Assembly (NCBI GenBank): GCA_029959085.1
Contig: JARWIR010000001.1
Location: 67,704,899 to 67,768,898, forward strand
Length of the DNA: 64,000 nucleotides
Origin: Nemophila menziesii
Taxonomy: Eukaryota > Streptophyta > Magnoliopsida > Boraginales > Hydrophyllaceae
Reading direction: 5' to 3'
In this document: one piece after another, positions 57,032-64,000 of the stretch
How the letters are laid out: every line of letters begins with the position of its first letter
Position numbering within the stretch: the first letter of the stretch is position 1
Notes under the pieces: generated by a model
Databases searched by the model: none
The model's input: only the letters and a program-made list of their open reading frames with translations
What the model was told of the DNA's origin: nothing
Translations under genes and position numbers: made by a program

Positions 57032-57043
57032 GCTCTGATACCA
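57032..57043 (-). promoter_or_regulatory. Primer binding site of copia element
   Basis: Minus strand TGGTATCAGAGC directly after the 5' LTR, the standard copia site complementary to initiator tRNA-Met. Confidence 0.9.
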
Positions 57044-57285
57044 TGTCGAAGAAATAAGAGGTTTAAGAGAATGATTTTATTGTAAAGATCGATGATTCTA
57101 ATGTGTTACATTGATGTGTTTATATATCAAAGTATTGACTTGCTCACCAAGAACTTACCTAATCTAATCGACCTAATTACAGAATTCGTAATATACACTA
57201 GCTATAATTAAGAGTTACACAGTATTCTAATTATACACTAGCTATAATTGTAAGATACTAATTATAATTAATATATATTCTAATG
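57044..57285 (-). repeat. 5' LTR of copia element (242 bp)
   Basis: Same length as its partner with about 15 differences by eye; the element-strand start is CATTAG where the partner has TGTTAG, so the terminal TG is mutated. Confidence 0.88.
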
Positions 57286-59069
57286 GCTTATTTTCAAATA
57301 ATCTCCCTTTCCTTTATGCAACAATGTAATTGTTGTTATGTATTGTTTGGATTCTGATTATCAAAGGAAAGGAAATGATAAGAATATAAAAATATTAAAG
57401 TAATGGAAAGGAAAGTGATAACCGTGTTTGAATTATAAAAAATTTAATAAAGGAAAAGAAAGTAATTACTTGTTTGGGTTTACATTATTAAAGGAAAGGA
57501 AATGATTATTTTACACAAAAATACTTTTATACCCTTTTTGTGTTATGTGAAAATATTATATATTAAAATTATAAGGTTAGTTGTGACATTTAAAAAAATA
57601 ATCATTTTCTTTCCTTTTGAAATGACTTTAAAATAAGAGGATTAAATAATTGACATTTTAAAGGAACAAAAAGATTCTTCAATCCATTGAATTGCTTAAT
57701 TAAAAAATAAATTTAAATAAAAAAAAAATTATTTCTATTATTTCCTTTTTCTTTCTTTAAAAAAATGAATCTAGACCATAAATAAGTTCTTATACACGAG
57801 GTCTCACTTTATTTATTTTTTAGTCAAAAGGTCTCACTTTATCACTCGTACGAAACCAAAAAGTAAACTAACAAATGAACCATTTTCCATTCAATCTTCT
57901 ACACAGCAACAACAATTGAAGCTTATACACTAGTCTTCCTCTATCTCTCTGTTTCTCTACTTATCACTCGTACGAAACCAAAAAGTAAAATAACGAATGA
58001 ACCATTTTCCATTCAATCTTCTACACAGCAACAACTATTGAAGCTTATACACACGATCGGCTAGGAGAAGCACCAATAGTCAAACTCAAAGAAGATCCAC
58101 AAGAGAAGACGAGAACATTGATCAGTCATATTAATGGGTGTATATATTCTACTTTTGTTCTTAAATGTTAGGGTTTTCGTTCTAGATCATCTTCTTCTTA
58201 CCGTTAACCCACCACCGGCACCCCCATATCCAAATGGACCCGTCGCCGCTCTCCTGCACAATAAAATGGACCCATCGCCGCCCTCACCAAGCCGCTATCC
58301 TGTGAGTATGAACCGCATTATTTTTGTTTTTTTTAAAATTCAGTTGTGTATAAATAAAATGATGATTGTATGGATGAGGGATGACTAATAGAATAGCAGT
58401 GGAACACCTTAGAAATTGCATTTAGGTCCTTTATTTATGCAAATTTATTATTGAAACCCCTGTAACTTGAACTACCAATTAATTAACTTGTTTGTTATTG
58501 AAATATAAATTAATCTGTATGTTTTGTTTACAGGTATGATTGGAAAGTGATCTAAAGACATCTTTGATCATCGGAGATTGATTAAAGCAATTCCATGTTA
58601 GTGACACCTGAGAAGATTGTGTTGTCCTGTCTCTTTCTTCCGATCAGACAGTGAGTATATAATTTTCTAGATATTTCCGTTTTTTATGTCGTAGAAGCAT
58701 CTTGTATTAGATATAGGATGTAAGTAAGAAAAAAGGGTGTAAGAGATAGGGGACTTACACGAGAGAGAAAGACTTTAGTTAGGTTAGTCTTTTAAAAGTA
58801 GTATATCTTGAATAGGATAGGATTTAAAACATAAGAATTGCGTTGTTTTCTCTAATATGAAATCTTACGATATATCATTACTTTTATAATATATTAAAAT
58901 CGTATATATCGTAACTAGAGTAAATTTTGAATCGAATTTGGATAAAAGAAGATAGGATAAGATAAAGATAATAATAAGATCAGCTCCCGATATATAAGGA
59001 TGTTTTTAAGGGAACCATAAGATAAGAGTTTGCGTGCTTTAAAATTCTTAATACTACTAAATCATTCAT
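57286..59069. other. Intergenic region upstream of the sugar transporter
   Basis: AT rich. At 57340-57520 a phrase near aaaggaaaggaaatgat recurs about three times with AT filler, possibly a degraded small transposon. From 58050 to 58670 composition rises and plausible splice sites appear (donor ctgtgagtatg near 58302, acceptor tttacag near 58533), which could be untranslated exons; the frame at 58134-58388 (Pro-rich) is too short and unconserved to call a gene. Confidence 0.45.
57841..58052. repeat. 90-bp direct duplication
   Basis: 57841-57930 and 57963-58052 differ at about three positions (atcactcgtacgaaaccaaa ... gaagcttatacac), with a 32-bp link. A young local duplication, 1.1 kb upstream of the sugar transporter. 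Confidence 0.9.
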
Positions 59070-59070
59070 C

Positions 59071-59078
59071 TATATATA
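59071..59078 (+). promoter_or_regulatory. Possible TATA box of the sugar transporter gene
   Basis: tatatata, 85 bases before the ATG, leaving room for a leader of about 50 bases. The region is AT rich, so this is tentative. Confidence 0.35.
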
Positions 59079-59155
59079 CTATAACTATATCTTCATATTC
59101 ATTCATATTCATTATCTAGAGTTCTTCTAAGAAAAAAACACACTTGAAAATTTCA

Positions 59156-61269
59156 ATGGCTGGTGGAGTAATCATATCGGGTGGTAAACAATATCCTGGA
59201 GATTTTACATGGAAGGTATTATTCACATGTATTTTTGCAGGCATGGGAGGTCTCATCTTTGGATATGACCTTGGTATTTCAGGTATGAGTTAAATAATAC
59301 ATGCATGTTTATGTTCTGTTCTTATATGGTTTTTAATCTGAAATCTGATGTAGGTGGAGTAACATCAATGGCTCCATTTTTGATGAAATTTTTTCCTGAC
59401 GTATATAGAAGGGAGGAGCTTAATATTGGTTCAACGAATCAATATTGCAAATTCAATAGCCAAAAATTGACTTTCTTTACATCTTCACTTTATCTTGCTG
59501 CTCTTATAGCATGTTTTGTTGCCTCAACAATTACTCGAGTGTTCGGACGTAGGATGTCTATGCTCTTTGGCGGAGTACTATTTCTCATTGGTGCAATTTG
59601 TAATGCAATAGCCCAAAACCTCGCTATGCTTTATATTGGACGGATGCTTCTTGGTTTTGGAATTGGTTTCGCCAATCAGGTAAATTAATTAATTCTTCTC
59701 TTTTTTTTAATTTGTTTTTATTACCCTTATCTTTGAAACAACTATCAACCCTCCTATGGGATGTTTTGGTTGGCTAGGTTTACAATTATTTTTGATTTGT
59801 CTATACATATATTCATATACAATTTCAAAAGTTTTGGAAATTCTTCTTAATTATTATCATTATTAACAACCCTTGGATTGTTTTTAGAATTTATATATAC
59901 TTTAGTATGCTATAACTTTACAATTTGCCAATATTGCCGTGGTATAAGAGTTTTTTAGGGTTTATACATATACTGATATAGGATTCAGAATTTTGAACAA
60001 CTATCTGTCTTTGAGTTGTTTTTAGGGTTTAGGGTTTCTGATTAGTTATATTGCACAGATCTAGAATTTTTTTGATTATTAATCTAATATATTTTCATGA
60101 TTATGCAGTCTGCCCCGGTGTATCTTTCGGAGATGGCTCCTTACAAATATCGTGGTGCAATGAATAATGTGTTTCAGTTGTCAATTACAGTTGGTATACT
60201 TTTTGCTTACGTAGTAAACTACTTTATGGCTAAGATGAAAAATGGCCAAGGATGGAGATATAGCTTGGGTTTAGCAGCTGTTCCAGCTATTTTGTTTATC
60301 ATAGGATCACTTTGTCTACCCGATACACCAAATTCTTTAATCGAGCGTGGTAAGAACGAAGAAGCAAAGGAACGTCTTCAAAAATTCCGAGGAAATATTA
60401 ACGTTGATGAAGAGTTTAACGATTTAGTTGCGGCTAGTGAAGCTTCCAAGAAAATTAAACATCCATGGGCAAATATATTACAAAGAAAGAATAGACCTCA
60501 ATTGACATTCGCTATATTGATTCCTTTTTTCCAACAATTTACAGGAATGAATGTGATTATGTTTTACGCACCAGTGTTATTCAAGACCATAGGCTTTGGA
60601 GCTAATGCTTCACTCATGTCCTCTGTGATCACCGGCGGTGTGAATCTTGTTAGTACTTTTGTTTCGATTTTTAGTGTTGATAGGTTTGGTAGGCGAGTTC
60701 TCTTCCTTGAAGGTGGTATTCAAATGCTACTTTCTCAGGTACTATTTCTTTTTCTTCTAATTATTAGGTTTTATTGTACTAATTTTTTTTTTTTTGTGTT
60801 TTAGATTGTTATAACTGTTGCGATTGCGATGAAATTCGGAACAAGTGGTGACCCAGGAACTTTACCAATGTGGTATGCAGTTTTTGTTGTGTTCTTCATA
60901 TGCGTGTTTGTAGCTGGATTTGCGTGGTCTTGGGGACCTCTGGGTTGGTTAGTCCCAAGTGAAATTTTCCCTCTTGAGATTCGATCAGCTGGTCAAAGTG
61001 TTAATGTTGCAGTGAACATGCTCTTCACTTTCGTTGTTGCTGAAATTTTCACAGCGATGATGTGTACTTTCAAATACGGGTTATTCATATTCTTTGCGTG
61101 TTTTGTATTCATTTGTACTGTTTTCATTTACTATTTCTTCCCGGAGACAAAAGGAAGACATATTGAAGAAATGGCTGAAATCTGGAGTACTCATCCGTAT
61201 TGGAAGAAGTTTGTTCCGGCAACTAGCATACCAGTTCAAGACGAGGATTTGAAGAAGATTGTTTCTTGA
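59156..61269 (+). CDS. STP: STP-type monosaccharide/H+ symporter
   Basis: Four exons, 59156-59282, 59354-59679, 60109-60738 and 60805-61269, all GT/AG, give 515 residues, the usual STP length. It should import hexoses with protons across the plasma membrane. Twelve membrane spans are expected. Visible motifs: GYD with Asp38, which matches the proton-binding Asp of STP10; GRR 106-108; Arg139 in [18 protein letters not shown] after it; [11 protein letters not shown] 222-232; QQFTGMN 293-299 in the sugar site; DRFGRR 342-347; [18 protein letters not shown] 404-421; PETKGR 474-479. Cys73 in the extracellular lid and Cys448 match the disulfide pair of STPs. No lesion is seen. The first Met fits the family start (MAGG...). 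Which STP member it is cannot be told from sequence alone; polyol or inositol carriers are less likely because of the lid cysteines. Confidence 0.93.
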
Positions 61270-61794
61270 AGTTTGCGTTTTTTTGTTTTGGCTAGTTAGA
61301 TTGAAATTTTTGTGTTAGGTAGTAATTGTTTTATGAATTTTTTATAGCATTTATCTCTTTTTTTATTTTGTTAAACGTTAGCTTTCATCTCAAAACTTGT
61401 CTAGACTATGTTTTTCAATTAAACTCTCTTTGTTTTTAAACTCGAATTTGATGTGTGTTTTTAGTTAGATCAAAATAAATTGTCTTTTATTTAGATACTT
61501 CTTTAAATTTAAATCGGGCTCTAATTAATTTTCGACAATTTTTTAGAATGGGAAGAGTAAATTTCGCTAAGAAAGTACAAGTTTATAATCGACAGATTAA
61601 CATTCATCTATGCCATCGAATACTAAAATCAAAAGATAATGGAGGATGTAATGGATTATAGGTAAATAAATAATTTTATGAATGTAATAAGTACTATTAT
61701 TATATACACGGACCACTGTTCCGATCTGTAGCGACCGCATACGGGCATTACTGACCAAATTCAAAGATGATCTGTGTTGTATGAATCGAAAATC
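61270..61794. other. 3' flank of the sugar transporter and spacer
   Basis: T-rich 3' UTR-like sequence. aataaa at 61474-61479 is a possible poly-A signal. Nothing else recognised up to the ABCG fragment. Confidence 0.45.
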
Positions 61795-62936
61795 AAATTC
61801 AACAAATTCTAATTATTGCCAAAGCGAGAGAATCCATTGAGTACTTCTCATCTCTAAGTTTCAACCCGGAAATAGCGATGAACCCCGCTGAGTTTTTACT
61901 GGATTTAGCAACCGGACAAGTTAATGACATTAGTGTCCCTGACGATTTAATCGCACCTCGAGGCACAGCCGAATATGAAAAAGTTGTCATTGCGGTAAAA
62001 TCATTTTATTACATTTTTCTTTTTTATAAAAATGTTTCTGATTTCTGTATATCTTTTACATCAGTATTTACAACGAAAATATAAACTTCTATTGGAGCCG
62101 AAAGAGAAGAAGGAAAATCATCATAGAGTTAAGGCACCAGAGCACCTTCAATCAGCCATTCAAGTTAAGAAGGATTGGACAATAACTTGGTGGGAACAAT
62201 TCACGATACTGTCAAAGAGAACATACCGAGATTACTTTGATAAACTACGGCTAGTTCAAGCTCTTGGTGTGGCGATTCTGTTAGGCCTTCTTTGGTGGAA
62301 ATCCAGCATTATTACCGAGCATTTTTCATGTGCATTTTATATTTCATGGCTGGCTTCAAAAGAACAGTTGAGTGCTTCTTGTTCACAATATCTGGCATAC
62401 TATTGATAGCTGTAACTAGCCAAGTAAGTTGTGTTTTCTGCGATACAGAATTTAATATATCAGCAATATAAATAATAAATTTTATTTGATCAGGGCACCG
62501 GAGAACTTTTTTAAGCTGCGGTAATGAGCATTAGACGAGCTGGAATGATAGCTTCACTAGTATTGATGTTGTTTCTTCCGACGGGAGGTTACTATGTTCA
62601 GGTATACATGATGTAAGAAAAACTCAATGCAAAAAGCAAAGCAAAATATGACCGGTGTTTTTTTTTTTTCATTTGTGTTGCAGCATATACCAGCATTTAT
62701 GCAATGGCTCAAGTATCTGTCTTTCATGTACTATGGATTTCGGCTTCTTAAAGGTGCAATATTCGGCAGATGAGTTGTATGAATGTGGAAGTGAAGGTGG
62801 ATGCAGGAGTTTGCAGAGTTCGCCTTCTTTTGACACTGTGAATTTGAGTGGTGGATTGCAAGAAGTTTGGGTTTTATTAGCAATGGCTATTGGTTACCGA
62901 TTATGAACTTACTTGTGCCTTCGTAGAAAAATTAGT
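61795..62936 (+). pseudogene. ABCG half-transporter pseudogene
   Basis: The 3' half of a plant ABCG (WBC) gene. Exon 1 (61817-61995): IEYFSSLSFNPEIAMNPAEF, the link after the nucleotide-binding domain. Exon 2 (about 62064-62429): WWEQFTILSKRTYRDYFDKL, VAILLGLLWWKSS, then an internal deletion of about 70 codons before FMAGFKRT (read in another frame). Exon 3 (62493-62600): GTGELF, a TAA, then RAGMIASLVLMLFLPTGGYY. Exon 4 (62684-62934): HIPAFMQWLKYLSFMYYGFR, a frameshift, then YECGSEGGC and GGLQEVWVLLAMAIGYRL, a TGA, and YLCLRRKI. Introns keep GT/AG. The ATP-binding domain is missing. Closest in style to the ABCG14/21/27 group. Not functional. Confidence 0.85.
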
Positions 62937-63599
62937 GCCTGCAATTTCTGAAATATTCATCTTTCTCGACTCTTTTTCTTATGTACTCAACTAGGAAAGA
63001 AGAAATCAAAGACTATTTTTTTTATTTGCTAAACAAGCAAGAAAACTTTTGTCATTAATTTACCTTAGAGGACTTATGAGGAAATACCAAAAATATAATG
63101 TACCCACCGATTACATCAAATACAGAGAAACATCAGTAAAACTAGTAATCTTATATTGTTATACATGTTACTAAAAGGGGTAGGACTTTTTTATTTGTTG
63201 AAATGTCATGCTAATAACTAGTGCTCTAAAAGAACCGAGTCGAGCCAAGTATTAGATATACAAGCTTGTTTGTTAAAAATTTTGATCGAGTCAAGTCAAG
63301 TTCAAATTTTAACGAGTCGAGCCCGTTTTTTTAAAGCTTGTTTGTTAAGCTATTGAACGAGTTATTCTCATACCGAACTCGAGTTATTAGCGAACAATTT
63401 AATTTTTTATGGTTTAAACAGAATTTTTATGAAAAATTGGTATTAAATAAAGTATAAAGTGTGATATAGGCGGAAAAATTAAAATTTAAAGAAATTGAAA
63501 AAATTAAGTTGTTATTAGGTTTAATAATATACTTATTGATAAGTAATACATTCATTTACATATCATAAATGGAAGTTTTTAATTAGATACATGACAAGA
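62937..63599. other. AT-rich spacer with a short repeat-like patch
   Basis: 63235-63410 has recurring words gagtcgag, caagcttgtttgtt and gaacgagtt, typical of a degraded class II transposon end in dicots, but no boundaries can be placed. No gene. Confidence 0.4.
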
Positions 63600-64000
63600 G
63601 GATTTAACAGGAATACCTTTTGAAGAGCAGCGGAATCGAATCGAATGAGAACTGGATAATCTTGCGGCCGTGGATCTTCTTACTGGAAGAGAGACCTCTG
63701 TAATCACCACCTAAGAGCCTCCGATTAATTGATTTTGTGTGTAGAACTTTTTAACAGAGAAAGAAAAAGAAGATGATATTAAGCGTTGAATATTAGAATG
63801 AGAGTTGTTAGACTTCTAACTCCTATATGAGGATTTAGTGGGAACCAAATAACCCACGTAAGATATATATAACTTATTAAACGTATTTTAAATTTTTATA
63901 TTCAAACAAACAATTAATAACTGGCGGACAAAGAAAATCAAATTAAATAAATATAATATATATTTATTTTATTTATTTATTTCATTCTCCCACTCGTCAT
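63600..64000 (-). repeat. Probable copia LTR running off the right edge
   Basis: The last bases (cattctcccactcgtcat) read on the minus strand as a purine tract GACGAGTGGGAGAATG of the kind that precedes a copia 3' LTR starting TGAAATAAAT. The minus-strand sequence continues with a promoter-like AT-rich part and a C/T-rich leader. The other LTR end and the internal region are not in the window. Confidence 0.35.

Larger units (their letters stand above)
52362..57285 (-). mobile_element. Ty1/copia retrotransposon with both LTRs, inactive
   Basis: LTRs of 242 bp at 52362-52603 and 57044-57285. The flanks gcttc (52357-52361) and gctta (57286-57290) fit a 5-bp target duplication with one change. 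It has a polypurine tract (GAGTTTGAGGGGGGA next to the 3' LTR) and an initiator-Met tRNA primer site. Domain order Gag, protease, integrase, reverse transcriptase, RNase H is the copia order. Several stops and frameshifts. Confidence 0.92.

Noticed and set aside
58134..58388. 84-residue Pro-rich protein
   Set aside because: Short, low complexity and crossed by plausible splice sites; no recognisable family.

Overview
The window is plant nuclear DNA, almost certainly from an AT-rich eudicot. It holds spliced genes with GT/AG introns, Athila-type Ty3/gypsy and Ty1/copia retrotransposons, plant LINEs with an RNase H domain, a CACTA transposon remnant and a small piece of mitochondrial rRNA DNA. 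I cannot name the species.

About 57 of the 64 kb is a layered stack of transposons. Positions 1-7803 are the 5' part of element A, a minus-strand LTR retrotransposon. It abuts a CACTA (En/Spm) transposase remnant (7804-8644) whose other half lies at 28345-29292. The CACTA copy is split by element B (8645-28344, target duplication CCCCC), and B is split by element C (13783-23618, target duplication CGCAC). A, B and C are one non-autonomous family of about 9.85 kb. Each has a Gag-protease ORF fused directly to an integrase C-terminal tail, with reverse transcriptase, RNase H and the integrase core missing. Next come a GC-rich palindromic repeat spacer, a conserved TATA-like box, and a second ORF (ORF2, putative plant transposon protein domain).

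From 29293 to 32323 there is AT-rich spacer, an inverted A/T-rich fold-back structure with a 36-bp minisatellite, and a mitochondrial insertion carrying an 18S rRNA fragment. From 32324 to 52345 a plus-strand LINE, bounded by a 12-bp repeat that fits a target duplication, contains a second LINE in the opposite orientation. The second LINE is split by element D (36099-49806, target duplication GCCAC). D is a decayed but full-pol Athila-like element with the same ORF2, spacer, 3' UTR and LTR-tip design as A-C, so it looks like the autonomous relative. D's 5' LTR is broken by a Ty1/copia fragment and an inverted LTR piece. A complete but dead Ty1/copia element (52362-57285) follows.

The gene-bearing end starts at about 57.3 kb. 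It has one apparently intact host gene, a four-exon STP-type monosaccharide/H+ symporter of 515 residues (59156-61269, +). Downstream is a broken ABCG half-transporter pseudogene (61795-62936, +). The last 400 bases look like the LTR of another copia element running off the right edge. There is no operon-like organisation; the main relation between parts is nesting and probable trans-mobilisation (D-like elements serving A-C).
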